Positions 1 through 10,715 of a DNA stretch of 64,000 nt are shown here, in pieces. The translations under genes and the position numbers were made by a program. The stretch's first letter is position 1. Every line of letters begins with the position of its first letter. Source of the stretch: Absidia repens (lineage: Eukaryota > Mucoromycota > Mucoromycetes > Mucorales > Cunninghamellaceae); the NCBI GenBank assembly GCA_002105175.1, contig MCGE01000007.1, positions 1,178,001 through 1,242,000 on the forward strand, written 5' to 3'. A model generated the notes under the pieces. The model searched no databases. It was not told the DNA's origin and saw nothing but the letters and a program-made list of their open reading frames with translations.

Positions 1-789
1 GTGGTATGATCAGGTGTATTGATACCTGCAAAGACAAGAGCGGTTGGGATTTCACGGTAAGGCATAGGTATCAAACTATAGACAAAGCGGGGGGTGAGAT
101 GGCCGAAAACTAGAGAATTGAGGACACATCATTTTATTACCTGCTGCCAGTGGTATCATCCGAAGTATCCACAAAACGACAAATTTGTTGACGAACAGCG
201 TGATTCAGATCAAGTAATGTATCCTAATAATAATAAAACGGTTTAGTCGAATCAAAAGATCATAAGAGTTTTCAAAAAAAAAGAAAAGAAAAAAAAAAAA
301 AGACGAAAACACTTACATCCATGATAGCATTGGTTTTTTCCCATAAATCGTGATAGGCTTTTTTTCGAAGCAACATACAATCGATGGGTTCCATGCCATT
401 AAAGAGTTTTTGAAATCCGTCATGATTTATTGTTGGTGATACGTCTACTGCAGAATGTCGCCTCTTGGCCTTGCTAGAAACTATAACAGCATAAGAAAAT
501 TAAATGTTAATAAGAAAGACAGCATTAATAAAGGGAAAGGATTGTGCGATAGTTTGTACTTGCGTTTTTGTTGTTGCTGATTATTATGTTTTCGTTTATT
601 GTTTAACTTTGAGTTGGCTTGACCTGAGCTGGGTAAAACAAGAAAACACCCCTGTTTGATTCATAAATAAAAAAATAAAAAAAAGGTCAGTAACGTTATT
701 TGATTAATCATCAAATATGGTTATCTTCGTTTCTTTTCACTTACTTCTGACACGGAATTAAAGTCATCGTTAGTTGGTAGGGAATCCAT
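1..789 (-). CDS. ORC3: Origin recognition complex subunit 3, N-terminal part (runs off left edge)
   Basis: ORC3 is a subunit of the nuclear origin recognition complex that marks replication origins and recruits the MCM loader. I assembled five exons on the minus strand: 745–789, 560–651, 317–473, 141–223 and about 1–75 (continuing off the window). All junctions are GT–AG and phases agree. Conserved landmarks seen by eye are an early GCF-x-L-x-P motif followed by a basic KRK cluster, a segment AYHDLWEKTNAIMD like the helical segment of animal ORC3, and the hallmark YREIPTALVFAGINTPDH near the window edge (REIPTAALVLGVNVTDH in human). The start is the ATG at 787–789, giving an acidic first exon of 15 codons. 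The acceptor of the last exon is uncertain: an acceptor near 106 would put the wrong frame first. The gene is divergent from the MYND gene at 1286, with 496 bp between start codons. Recognised from memory of the family, not a search. Confidence 0.75.
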
Positions 790-1285
790 GACGTTTTTTT
801 ATGTGAAAAAAAAAAAAGGAATAGGGGGACGTAAAAAAAAAAAAAAAAAAAAATTGAGAGTCAGAAAAATTGAAAACCAACAAAAAAAAAAAAAGCGAAG
901 GTGGGCGGAGATACAAATCTTCCCGCGCCCAAATTTGAATTCATGCAAAAATCACACGCGGTCTCAAGCCTGTCACTTAACGAACATCCAATATACCGTG
1001 CAAACGACCCCTTGTACAATATAACTGACACCTTGTATTTGATTTATAAAACATTGCAATGTTGGATCTACGTAGAAGCGGTCAATCATAGGGACGTGTA
1101 CATTGGGTCTCTCAAAGATTTTTTTTGCATGAATTTTTTTCAACTTATAGAAAAAGCGGGCCGTGACGGTCGATTCTAAGCCAGCCAACTTTTTTTTAAA
1201 AAAACAGATATCCTCGCCTAATTTATTTTTATTTTTTTTGCTTCTTTCACCACTCCCCTTTCTCGACTAATTTAACCTTTTACCA
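790..1285. promoter_or_regulatory. Divergent promoter region between ORC3 and the Sel1/MYND gene
   Basis: This 496-bp stretch separates two outward-facing start codons. It holds A-runs (about 805–895) and T-runs (1120–1240), with a pyrimidine-rich leader just before the ATG at 1286. I see no convincing TATA box or named factor site. Short open frames here are low-complexity. Confidence 0.5.
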
Positions 1286-3022
1286 ATGCAAGTGACCGAA
1301 CAAAGGCCCATCGATGAAAACGAAGGCAAATTGGAAGTCCCTGCCTTTTTGGGGCTGACTGAACAACAATCCAAGCTATTGGTGGCTTTGTATAACGAAA
1401 CTGATCCCGAATTCGCCAAGCAAGTGCCTACTGCATTGCCTTATGCTGCTCAACAATTGGCCGGTGAATATGAAAAACGAAACAGTGTTGGAAAAAAGGT
1501 AAATTTAATTTAGCCTTATCAATTAAGAGGAAAGGGTGGGGAGCGAAGTGCTGGGTGAGAGGTTACAAAAACTTGACTCATTTTTGTTTTTTGCTTTTTT
1601 TTTTTTTTTTGGGCATAATAAAAAAAGTTGGCACGAGCCAATGCCAAATGGTTAGACGAATTCAACGAATTTGAAAAGGTGCAACAAGAAGCAGTGACCC
1701 GATTATCCAAGACCGACATGAACATCGATAAGGCGGCTGAAGGATTGAAATTGATGGACAATGAAACCTGCCCCCTTGCTGATCTTTTACTGGGCAGTCT
1801 TTTGTACGGTGGTCTTCGTCGGGATCCCACTAGCCCAGATGATCGTGCCTCCATGTCGCCCGTGGCCAGTCCCAATTTCGCCGGTGCCAAGCATTTGTTG
1901 GAACGCGCCTTTGTTGAACATGATTACTCAATGGCTGCTGTCCAGATTGGCTCCTTTTACACCCAAGAAGAAAAATTGGCTCAAGGTAAAAACTTGCCCG
2001 GTCAAGATCCCAAAAAATTGGCTTATGAATGGTATGCAAAGGCTGCTGCTAAAGGCAATCCTGTAAGTTAATGTTTTCTTTAATTGGTGTGGGGCGGGTT
2101 GACAAAAAACTAAAGCTAATTATTATTATCTTCATTAAATCAGATGGCGTGTCACAAACTTGGCTTTTTCTCAGAGAATGGTATCGGGTGTCAGCAAAGT
2201 GCAGAAGAAGCCGTGGTACAATATACGGCAGCATACGATCAAGGATATCCAGACTCAGCACACAATCTCGGCATCATCTATCAAGGCAACACCAAACTGA
2301 CATTGCCTTTGCGGGACGTGAAAAAGGCCATGACCTTCTTCGAACGGGGTAAGCAATGGGGCTATGCTCCCTCCGCCAATGCATTGGGCCGCATGTATCT
2401 TTTGATGTCCAAGGATGAACAATTGGCCAAGGATGCCGACATGGCCAGTGACGACAAGGAAGAATACATTGTGACGGGAATCGATTATATGGAAACGGCG
2501 GCCAATGAAGGGGATGCGGATGCCATGTTGATGCTTGGGTTGATCTTCGGCTCGCAAGACTATGGATTGTATGATATGGACAAGGCTCAGAATTATTTGG
2601 AATTGGCTTTGGTGCGTGGGGATTTGGAATCTTACAACTACTTGGTACGCGTCCTACGTGCCAAGATGGCTGCTCGTGTGGCTCTGGAAAAGCAAAATAT
2701 GGAAAACTTTGAAAAGTTGTCGGATGAAGATAAAGCCAAATTGGTGCGCCAGCTCGCCAAGGATGCTGCCCCTGAAAAAATGAAACGTCGTCAATGTGCC
2801 AACCCTCTCTGCGAAGTGACCGAACAAAACGAAGGCGAATTCAAACGGTGTGGTCAATGTGAACGTGTCTCTTATTGCTCTCGTGAATGTCAACGCAATC
2901 ATTGGAAAGCCGGACACAAGATCGTCTGTGGAAGCAAGTCATCGTCGTCGCCGTCTTCTTCTACCGCTACCAAGGAGGATGGATCTACTGCTACTACCAC
3001 TGTTGGTGCTGATGCTCAATGA
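1286..3022 (+). CDS. Sel1-like repeat protein with C-terminal MYND zinc finger
   Basis: Three exons (1286–1498, 1628–2062, 2144–3022) give a 508-residue protein with clean GT–AG introns of 129 and 81 nt. The middle contains TPR/Sel1-like repeats, seen as recurring segments such as AYEWYAKAAAKGNPMACHKLGFF, AAYDQGYPDSAHNLGIIY and AANEGDADAMLMLGLIFG (each a 35–40-residue helix pair). The C-terminal region carries a MYND finger with the C-x4-C, CGQC, YCSRECQ and H-x3-C ligand pattern, followed by a Ser/Thr-rich tail. In this family Sel1 repeats act as scaffolds and MYND fingers bind proline-rich partners. The specific role here is unknown. There is no SET domain, so this is not a SMYD methyltransferase. 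A polyadenylation-like AATAAA lies near 3189. Confidence 0.85.
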
Positions 3023-3442
3023 ATGAAAAACGTACAATGAAATATACATACCTTAGTTTCGTTTATCGTTTACTAGTTTTTATTTTTATTTTTATCTTAT
3101 TTTTTGTCTCTACTCAATATAGTACTATATACTTTTTTCTTTTTGGCCTTACTGTCTTCTTTGTATATTTTTGTTTTATCTCTTGTCAAATAAACTAAAT
3201 GATGGTCGTTATTTTTTTTTTTATCAATGTCAATAACTTTTTTTGTCTTTTTTTTTTTTTTTGCTTTGGAAGTGATTATTTGGGCGGTTATTTAGTATGC
3301 GTGGAGGAAAGGGGACTATTTACATAAGTATTCAGGGGAGGAATCAAAAAATGCAGTAAATTCAGTATGTTTGACATTATGTTTCCTTCCTAGGACAGTC
3401 ATGAGTTTTTTATTAGCTATTTCATAGGTATGTTTAAAAAAG
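3023..3442. other. Intergenic, convergent 3' ends
   Basis: 3' UTR of the MYND gene with T-rich stretches (3120–3260) and an AATAAA-like signal near 3189. No coding potential or RNA gene is visible. Confidence 0.5.
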
Positions 3443-3846
3443 CTATTTAGGACAATCGTAAGCCCTATAACAACGCTTTAGGGTGTCCGCTTTTGTGCAA
3501 TATGTTTTTTCAAATTTGCAGCCAGGAAGCATGATATTAGTGCCGTTTTTACATTCCATTATGCCGACATTTGGGGGTTACCGCCCATTCCCACAAATAA
3601 TTGATGAGATTTACAGCAATCTATATATTTAAGACTATATTGCGTATGGCACGTTCCCCTCTTATCCATGAATACTCCATTAACCAGACCACAGCAGAAC
3701 TGACTTTGTTCTGTTCTTGTGGGATCTTGATTGTCTTTAGGGCTCCCGCGACATTGGTATCCTGAACCAGCAAGGTGCGTTACACATTCATCGCCATAGC
3801 ACAATACGCTTAAAATGGTCACCACAAGAAATAATTTTACTAACAT
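3443..3846 (-). pseudogene. Small secreted cysteine-rich protein, reading frame interrupted by one base
   Basis: The ATG at 3846 opens a 95-residue frame ending at 3559. It begins with a Lys then a hydrophobic stretch typical of a signal peptide (LFLVVTILSVLCYG). The mature part has seven cysteines, including two CC pairs. A second frame overlaps the end and runs to a stop at 3443–3445, adding five more cysteines (EC, GC, YC, RC, DC). The two frames join if the G-run at 3573–3577 (C-run on the coding strand) had one more base. Joined, the product would be about 135 residues with 12 cysteines after the signal peptide, a typical design for disulfide-stabilised secreted fungal proteins. No family is recognised. 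It may be a true pseudogene, a shorter intact protein ending at 3559, or a sequencing undercall. Confidence 0.5.
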
Positions 3847-4439
3847 TTTCTTTTTTTTTTCAAGTTGTTGTTTTTTAATAAAAAAGAAAAGGAGACGTAT
3901 TGATATTCAAAGAAGTCAAAAAAATATACCGTACATATACTGATGTTCAAATAGGGAGAATAATGCGGAGTGGTAAATGCAATCAGGTTTTTTATGCAGT
4001 GATTTATTTTTTACTGTAGATCCATGATACTTTCGTGAAACCAGTAAGGTGATCAGGAGCAATTTGTCATGAAAATTTGGTTAAAAGTGGTATGGGATCA
4101 AAAGAAAAATTGAATATCCGAGAATGTATCAAGAAGTACAAAATAAGGAGAAATAGTGCGGAGACAAGTACGATAATAGAAAGAAAGGATAGATTCTAAA
4201 GTACTGCAATATGCTATAAACTTCCAGAGAAGGTCTGGTTTCTGCGTCAAAATACGGGTTGATCGTAACGAAGATCTACGTTAAAAAAAAACAGGTAATG
4301 GGATACACTTAACACAATCAATCCATTTGCTTATCTTTTCTCAACAAAATTTTGGCTGATCGACATGTGAGAAAAATTCAAAGAAGAAGAGGTCCTCTAG
4401 GAAGACAAGCTTTTTCTTAAGGTTTTTGTTGCAGTTTAA

Positions 4440-4620
4440 GAAAGAACGCAATTTTTTACGTTCAATTCGGCTTAATGAAGGTTCGGTCTGATTTGATTGA
4501 TAGATATGAATGATAGAGTAGAGTAGGGATAAATTCATGTCTCATATCAGGTGACCAAGCACTGTCAACAAACAGTAGGTCTCTTGGAGTACGGCAAGTG
4601 ATCATATAGGCCTAAAAGTG
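4440..4620 (+). repeat. Dispersed repeat family R2, copy 1
   Basis: The segment around 4490–4560 (GATTGATAGATATGAATGAT, then a purine-rich GTAGAGTAGGGAT stretch and a TGGTGA-like tail) is recognisably similar to 11155–11225 and, inverted, to 31430–31490. Ends are not defined and the copies are diverged. Confidence 0.45.
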
Positions 4621-5149
4621 GTTCAAATTGTTATATAGCGCCGGCTACACGCACTGCCGACCAAGGTTTATCCCTCTGCTCGGTCGAACAGGAATACGGC
4701 TATCATTAAGGAGGTGGGGAAAGATCGTCATGGCGGATGAAGTAAGGAGCAAGTGTTAGGTAGGACACTCGCAAAATCAGCTACAATAATGACATTTTTA
4801 CTATATGATGAGTCAGAGTAAGGTTAGTAAAAAGGCGTATTTTATTGAAGCGTATTCTATAAATACTAAACTAAAGGCGAGAGGGTTCATTGTACTAATG
4901 GGATTTAATGGAGGAAACATGAGAGAGAAGTTAATGTGATATTTTGAAGAATAACCAACATTAATCTAAAGGGACTATTGTAGAACAGGAATTGATATAC
5001 TGTACAAGCCATCAAGAAAATCTAAAAGGGTTTATTTTTTGAAGCACGACAACGGTCAACACTAATCAAAAGGGGTGATGATTTTTAGAAAGGGATCTTA
5101 TTGCGCAAGACATGAAAGAAATTCAAGAGACATTTTTCACTGAATCATG

Positions 5150-5400
5150 TAAGAAAAGACATATTTTATTCAAATATAGACACAAATTATGACAAACTAA
5201 CACTAAACTAGCACTAAATGAATGAAACCATCTATTGCTGTCCTCAGATCCTGAATCCAAAATGAAAGGCTTTCCCCATGCATGTTGCAATCCTTGTTCT
5301 GAAACCTCTTCTAAACTAGTCCTAATACTAATCTAAGATCATCATAACCTCAAAAAAGTTGAGTGATGAAGAAAAAAAGAAAGAGAGACGGAGTAAATAA
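5150..5400 (+). repeat. Dispersed repeat family R1, copy 1
   Basis: Shares the ordered blocks TATTTTATTCAAATATAGA, GACAAACTAACACTAAACTA, TCCAAAATGAAAGGCTTTCC, CCCATGCATGTTGC, then CTAATACTAATCTAAGATCA and a purine-rich A/G tail. At least eight other sites in this window show the same blocks (7015, 23860, 30590, 32165, 33200, 33445, 34670, 45240). No terminal inverted repeat or open frame is seen. R1 also forms the core of the larger E repeat. Confidence 0.65.
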
Positions 5401-5888
5401 ATATGGGATCCCATAAATATTTATGTGTGCGGTATTTGAAATGTTCTTTTTGGCCTATGTGAGGATTTGGCTTGAAATTATTTTTATTGGGTAGATGCCA
5501 AAAAAAAAGAACATCATATTATAATAACATCATCAACATATTGGTTTTCCTTCTCATGATAGTTACCGCTACCATTCAGCATTGTCTGTATTGGTTGTTC
5601 TCTTCCATTGATTGCTTCCAGTCAAGATAGAGCAATTTGGTCCAGTCTGGGCAAATCCTTCACCGTAGATTATTTTCAAGATTACTACCATATAACCGGC
5701 TTCAACGTTTCCGCCCTGTTTTTTCAAATTCCTGCTGAACTCCCCATATTTCGATCAAGAAAATTGTGGCTAAAAAAGTAATATTAAAACACCGCGCACC
5801 AAATGTTCGGATGGTGATTGCAGATGAGAGAAAAAAAGGAAATGGATTGAGAAATTTAGAAAAATCCTCCTTTTTCACATCAATCGAA

Positions 5889-6573
5889 ATGGTATGGACT
5901 TTTTTATTATCGTCGTTAATGACAACCATCCATCTATCAAATTGTATCCATTCAATGGATGGATGGATAAATTGAATGGATTGAATTTTTTCTTTGACTT
6001 TTATAACTAACCATGCTTTTTTTTTTTTTTTTTTTATGAACAACCTCATACACTCATCATCCATTCATCCATCCATCGACCTCATCCTATACCTATTATC
6101 TAATACCTATCCATCTACCCATTATCACGAATCATCCATCCATCCATCCCCATTCATTCATTCATCAATTAGGCTAAGCGCACCAAGAAGGTTGGAATCA
6201 CTGGTAAATATGGTACTCGTTATGGTGCCTCTTTGAGAAAGCAAGTCAAGAAGATGGAAATTACTCAACATTCCAAGTACACCTGTACCTTCTGTGGCAA
6301 GGTAAATATTATTCATATATTGATTTTTTACGTCGATATTTGATAAAAATATATTATATGATTGGATATAAATGGTTTGGCGGGCATAAAAAACTCACCA
6401 CCTCTTTTTCTCTTTCTTTACATTAGGACGCTGTCAAGCGTACTGCTGTCGGTATCTGGAAGTGCAAAGGCTGTAGCAAGACCATGGCTGGTGGTGCTTA
6501 CACTGTCTCTACCACTGCTGCTGCCACCGTTCGCTCCACTGTCCGTCGTCTCCGCGAAATGGCCGAAATCTAA
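5889..6573 (+). CDS. RPL43: 60S ribosomal protein eL43 (L37Ae)
   Basis: Zinc-ribbon protein of the large ribosomal subunit. Exons are 5889–5891 (the ATG alone), 6173–6301 and 6427–6573, giving 92 residues, the usual eL43 length. The protein starts [19 protein letters not shown] and carries the zinc-ribbon cysteines in the patterns CTFCGK and CKGCSK, ending in RRLREMAEI. The start codon sits immediately against a GTATGG donor, so the first coding exon is only the initiator. The first intron (281 nt) holds CATC/CATTC simple repeats at 6040–6165. An AATAAA-type signal follows at about 6616. Recognition is secure; only the placement of the isolated ATG is inferred, from family precedent and the adjacent donor. 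Confidence 0.93.
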
Positions 6574-8252
6574 ATTAGTGTCTATGCTATTTATTTATTT
6601 TTGCCCCTCCTCTCAATAAAATAATTATATTGTACTATCTACTTTGTTTTTTTGATGCGCATGATTGTTGTTAAAAAAATATGGTTTTTATTATTACCGT
6701 ATCCATATGACTTGTAAGAAAAGTCAGATAGCATTCATTTGCAGCACGGAGCGTTGAGCACGTAGGTTGGGTCAACCCGAAATGCGACATGACAGGCACT
6801 GCAAAATACACCTTACAACATGTCTTCTTTTTTTCGCTCACACACGCACAGATATATATATATATATATCCATTGGGTAGGATACTGAACATGATGAGTA
6901 GGTAAAGTCCTGATACACCACTTACTTTTTTCACAGACAAATCGGCACAGACATGAGGGTACGGGCCTGTATGTTCATTCGACAAACAATTGTATGTATT
7001 AGAAATACCGTTGGTAAAAAGAGAAAACGTAGTTTATTTTATCAATGTATATATAAACTATGGCAACTAACATTAAACTTAAACTAAGAGGGACTTCCAT
7101 GATATCATACTACACCAAGTTGAAAACGAATCCAATGGTGACCCCAAATCATGAACCTAAAATGGAAGGGTTCCCCATGCATGTTTGTATTGCTATTTTT
7201 CAAAACTCCTCTGATCCAATTTCTAACATCAAGCCAAGATAGCCATCCATCACTCCATTGAAGCTTCAACAAAAATTAGTTTGCTTTTTGTTGACGGAAA
7301 AAAGTTCATTATTTCAGACCTCAAATAATCATGTAAAGTCCGCTCCATCATGCATGATCTGGCGGGCTATTTTCCAGACATATCACACAAGCAGTATAAT
7401 GAATGCTATATCCCAATGCCATACCATAGGCTTTTGGATCAGTATTATCTTTCTTATTTCATCGAATATTTTATGCGTCTAGATCGGCGACGTATATTGG
7501 TGATAAATAAGATAAAACTAAGTAAAGCGGAGTAAAGAGAAATAAAAATAAAAATAAAAATGAAAAAGGTGGGATAGAGAACCTAGACACTGGCAACCTC
7601 GACTTCTCTACAAACACTGACAACCCAGCTATAAGTCCGAAAAAGCCTGATTCCTCTTAACATTCAGTCTGAGGTGATCATATCCTGTCGCCAAAACTAA
7701 TCAAACCCAAAAAATCCTGCCGCCGAAACGAATGAAAAATAATTTCAATTGTCAAACAAACCAAACCCAAATCCGGTTTCGATCAATTCCTGGCTTTCAA
7801 ACAACTTAAGCAAGATGAGAATGCTGTTTTTGAGAATGCACCCTATGAATGACTCTAGTCAGGGAGTATTGTACTCGGTAGTTGGGTAGCTCCATAACAT
7901 AATGCCATTAAAGTGTGTGAGGAATCGCCTGAACCCATAAATCCCCACCCCGCGCCACCCTCCACATTTCTACCACAAAAAAAAAAAACGAGACCTCTTC
8001 CCCATGATAATATGACCAGGTAAAATAAATCTATGATTCCCAAAAAAAAAAAGAGAAGAAAAAAAAAAAGAAAAAAAGGCTTCAACGGAGAGGCACAACA
8101 TTTATTGTTTCAACACATACAAAACAAAACAAAAAAAGGAGGGAAGATGGGTATGCTAATAACTAAACTATAATACAAACTGGCATGTGTGTGTAAGGTG
8201 GGTGTGGGAGAATCTAAAAGTGCTATAGAGGGAAAGGGAGGTATAAGCTAAA
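6574..8252. other. Intergenic region with an R1 repeat copy
   Basis: Contains the eL43 3' end, a short (TA)n run near 6852–6868, a dispersed R1 copy (about 7015–7250), an A/T-rich stretch at 7540–7565 and A-runs at 7978–8078. The last 150 bp are 3' UTR of the ankyrin gene. Open frames here are short and show no family features. Confidence 0.45.
7015..7250 (+). repeat. Dispersed repeat family R1, copy 2
   Basis: Same block order as the copy at 5150: TTTATTTTATCAATGTATAT, ATGGCAACTAACATTAAAC, AAAATGGAAGGGTTCCCC, CATGCATGTTTGTATTGC and a final AAGCCAAGAT-like block. Diverged by substitutions and small indels. Confidence 0.6.
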
Positions 8253-9794
8253 TTAGGGTTGTCCAGAGATAGATGGTGAATTTGTGGAAGGATCTTTGTT
8301 ACTGTTGCTGTTGCTGGTAACACCGCCAATGTCTTCATCGTCACTAAAGGTGTTGATAAGGGAGCTAAAGTCCGTATCAAAAAGTCGATTTGGCGATCCC
8401 ATCATATCGTCGTCGTTTTCGTTCCCATCCAGTGACATGCCCTTGGTGACGGAAGGAGCTGTCGTTGTTGTTGATGTGATAGGTGTTGATAGCGTCGACT
8501 GTGATGATGCCCCTACATCGGAGGTAGACAAACCAAGTGCTGTTGTTGTCGCTGCTGCTGCTGCTGCTGTTGTTGTTGTTGCTGTGCCGGAGGAGGCATC
8601 CTCTCGTCCCTGTATTCTGTTTCGAAGATACGTTGCTGTTGCTGTAAAAGAAGCCCGATCACTCATGTCCGCAGCCATTTGAATAAAATAAGTCGATGTT
8701 TCCGGTGTAATCAATAGTGAGCATAATTGGGTGTAGCCGTGGTTCGCTGCGTACAGTAAAGGTGCGTTGGTAGAAGTATCGGTACTGCCATTGCCATAAG
8801 CCGGATCCGCGCCTTTCTCTCGTAAATAACGCACTATGTCGATCTTTCGTTGCTGCACTGCCACCAACAGTGGTGTTTCTTCCATGCCATTGACTGTATT
8901 GATGATCGCGCCACCGTCTACCAATGCTTCGAGTGCATCCATTCGATTCCACATCACCGCATGATGCAATACCGTCGCATGCCGCGTTTTCCCATTCACA
9001 TCCGCCCCGCCATCCAGTAATGCCCGCACCGCATCCTTGTAGCCCAGCCCAATTGCAATAGCCAGAGGGGAGAGTCCGCGTTTGTTGTTTTGATCCACGG
9101 CCACACCTTTTTCTATCAACCGAGAGATCAGAGGGATGCATTGGTTCGAGACTGCCAAGTGAAGAAGCGTGTTGCCTTGCGTATCTACGGTATCGAGCGC
9201 TGCGCCTGCTTCAATCAAAAGGTCGCTACAATTCGCCGCCTTGGCAAAAAGGGTGTTTGTGAGCGGAGTATGGCCAAGAGAATCCTGTCGGTCCACCATC
9301 GATCCGTGTTCCAGTAACAATTCCAACGCATCAAAACTACCCACACTAGCCGCTGCATGCAAGGCGAGTTCTTGATGAGGCCCATGTACAGTGTTCACAT
9401 CAAGGTCGGATGTCAGAAGGAGCAGTCGGAGAGCCTCCATGCTGTTGTTTTGGGCCGCCAAGTAAACCAAGCCATAGCCATCATCGTTGGTCACACCAAG
9501 ATCGCCTTTGTTTTTGATGTATTGATAAAGTGCCTTCATGTCTAGTGTTGTCAGAGTGATGGATTTCCATAATGCCGAGACTGCCGTAGTGGGGGTTTGG
9601 GGTGACTCCAGTTTGATACCATCATCTCCCTTATCGTCTGCGCGTTGAGAGCAAGAAGCGGTGGTGGTGTCCACTTGCTGCCGTTTACTTGGTTCAGTAG
9701 TACTGCCATTACTTCTAGAACGTTTGCTACTATTTGTTTGTATCATTTGGATAAGGAAGGTGTAAAAAAGCAGAAGGGAAGAAAGAAAGCGCAA
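8253..9794 (-). CDS. Ankyrin-repeat protein with low-complexity acidic C-terminus
   Basis: Single-exon frame of 513 codons from the first ATG. The first 16 residues are hydrophobic. Because the bases encoding them are a pyrimidine-rich leader, the second ATG at 9746 (MIQTNSSKRSRSNGS) is the likelier start, leaving about 497 residues. Roughly residues 90–360 hold about eight ankyrin repeats, recognised by GHTPL, GNTLLHLA, RGLSPLAIA, ATVLHHAV and EETPLLVAV cores with LLxxGADVN-type turns. A Ser/Thr/Ala-rich stretch follows, then an acidic segment (DDDMMGSPNRLFDTDF, SDDEDIGG). Ankyrin arrays mediate protein–protein contacts; the acidic tail may suggest a regulatory or nuclear role, but this is inference. 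It is divergent from the mitochondrial gene at 9951 with a very short shared promoter. Confidence 0.85.
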   Translation of the reverse strand: MRFLSSLLLFYTFLIQMIQTNSSKRSRSNGSTTEPSKRQQVDTTTASCSQRADDKGDDGIKLESPQTPTTAVSALWKSITLTTLDMKALYQYIKNKGDLGVTNDDGYGLVYLAAQNNSMEALRLLLLTSDLDVNTVHGPHQELALHAAASVGSFDALELLLEHGSMVDRQDSLGHTPLTNTLFAKAANCSDLLIEAGAALDTVDTQGNTLLHLAVSNQCIPLISRLIEKGVAVDQNNKRGLSPLAIAIGLGYKDAVRALLDGGADVNGKTRHATVLHHAVMWNRMDALEALVDGGAIINTVNGMEETPLLVAVQQRKIDIVRYLREKGADPAYGNGSTDTSTNAPLLYAANHGYTQLCSLLITPETSTYFIQMAADMSDRASFTATATYLRNRIQGREDASSGTATTTTAAAAAATTTALGLSTSDVGASSQSTLSTPITSTTTTAPSVTKGMSLDGNENDDDMMGSPNRLFDTDFSSLINTFSDDEDIGGVTSNSNSNKDPSTNSPSISGQP

Positions 9795-9950
9795 TGAAAA
9801 AAGAGAAGAAAAAAGGCGGCTGGTTTTTCATTGGACGAAATTCGACCCTTGGTGGCGGAATATGAAAAAATAATCACAAATAAAAACAAAAAAAAATAAA
9901 AACAGCAACAGGCTCATCTTTTTTTTTTCATCCTTCATATTTCTTACACT

Positions 9951-10715
9951 ATGCAACGTTTCGTCCATCAAGCTCGTCGTTTGACCCCTTCCGTACATAC
10001 TTTGAACCGCGGTTATGCTTCCCAAGCCTCCAAGAAGGCTGGTGAAGAATTCCCTGCTGAAAGTAAGATCAACATATTTGACATCAACTGTTGTACCTTT
10101 TTTAATAAACATCGTTTTTTTTCTTAGCCTTTGGTACTTCTGCCTGGAAAAAGGCAGCTATTGTTGTTGCTCTTGGTGCTGTTTGGTACAATGTTGATCA
10201 ATCCATTGCCAAGTCTGGTGTAAGTATACCGGGAACGAGTCCCCTTTTTTTAGTAGATTAGTGGACTCAAATGTATTTGACTGTTTTTTCGATACATGTA
10301 GAACAAGAACATTGTCACCAAGTGGGTCGAATCTGTCATGACACCTAGCGAAGAAAACAACGATATCAACGCATCTTTCTACTCTCACTCTCAAAACCTT
10401 GCTGACTACAGGTAAATAACAAATGATATATATATATATGCTCTCACAGGTCCAGGCACAAGTTATTCACATATATTTTCGTTTTGTTTTTGATAAATAG
10501 ATTGGTTTATCAAGAAGCCCAAAGAGCTCCTATCCACCGTATGAGATACCCAGAGTAAGTATACCGATCGAAACGACATAGAAACACTCACACGCAAACT
10601 AACAATTGAACCCCCTCATCGTTTTATGTGTAGATCTTTCGAACGCGCCAGTCCTCGTGCTTTGACTGCTGGTACTCAGATGGATTTATCAGATGTCAAG
10701 GTACGCTCTGATTAG
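9951..10715 (+). CDS. Probable mitochondrial complex I accessory subunit (fungal 17.8-kDa type)
   Basis: Five exons (9951–10062, 10128–10219, 10302–10411, 10501–10554, 10634–10715) give 149 residues with consistent phases. The N-terminus MQRFVHQARRLTPSVH is Arg-rich without acids, like a mitochondrial presequence. One hydrophobic segment follows (AAIVVALGAVWYNV), then a hydrophilic matrix- or intermembrane-space-facing domain ending in RYPESFERASPRALTAGTQ. This layout and the C-terminal 'P-E-x-F-x-x-x-S-P-x-x-x-x-A-G-x-x' pattern resemble what I recall of the fungal NADH:ubiquinone oxidoreductase 17.8-kDa subunit. The function is therefore inferred, while the gene model and mitochondrial targeting are well supported. 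It is not cytochrome c oxidase subunit VIa, which the size first suggested. An AATAAAA signal lies near 10869. Confidence 0.6.

Larger units (their letters stand above)
3847..5888. other. Gene-poor region with degenerate dispersed repeats
   Basis: About 2 kb without a convincing gene. It contains one copy of repeat family R2 (about 4440–4620) and one of family R1 (about 5150–5400), described separately. The last part (5530–5888) is the upstream region and leader of the eL43 gene. Confidence 0.5.

Noticed and set aside
9951..10715. First idea that this mitochondrial gene is cytochrome c oxidase subunit VIa
   Set aside because: After splicing, the sequence lacks the COX6A core motifs and its C-terminus instead resembles the fungal complex I 17.8-kDa subunit.
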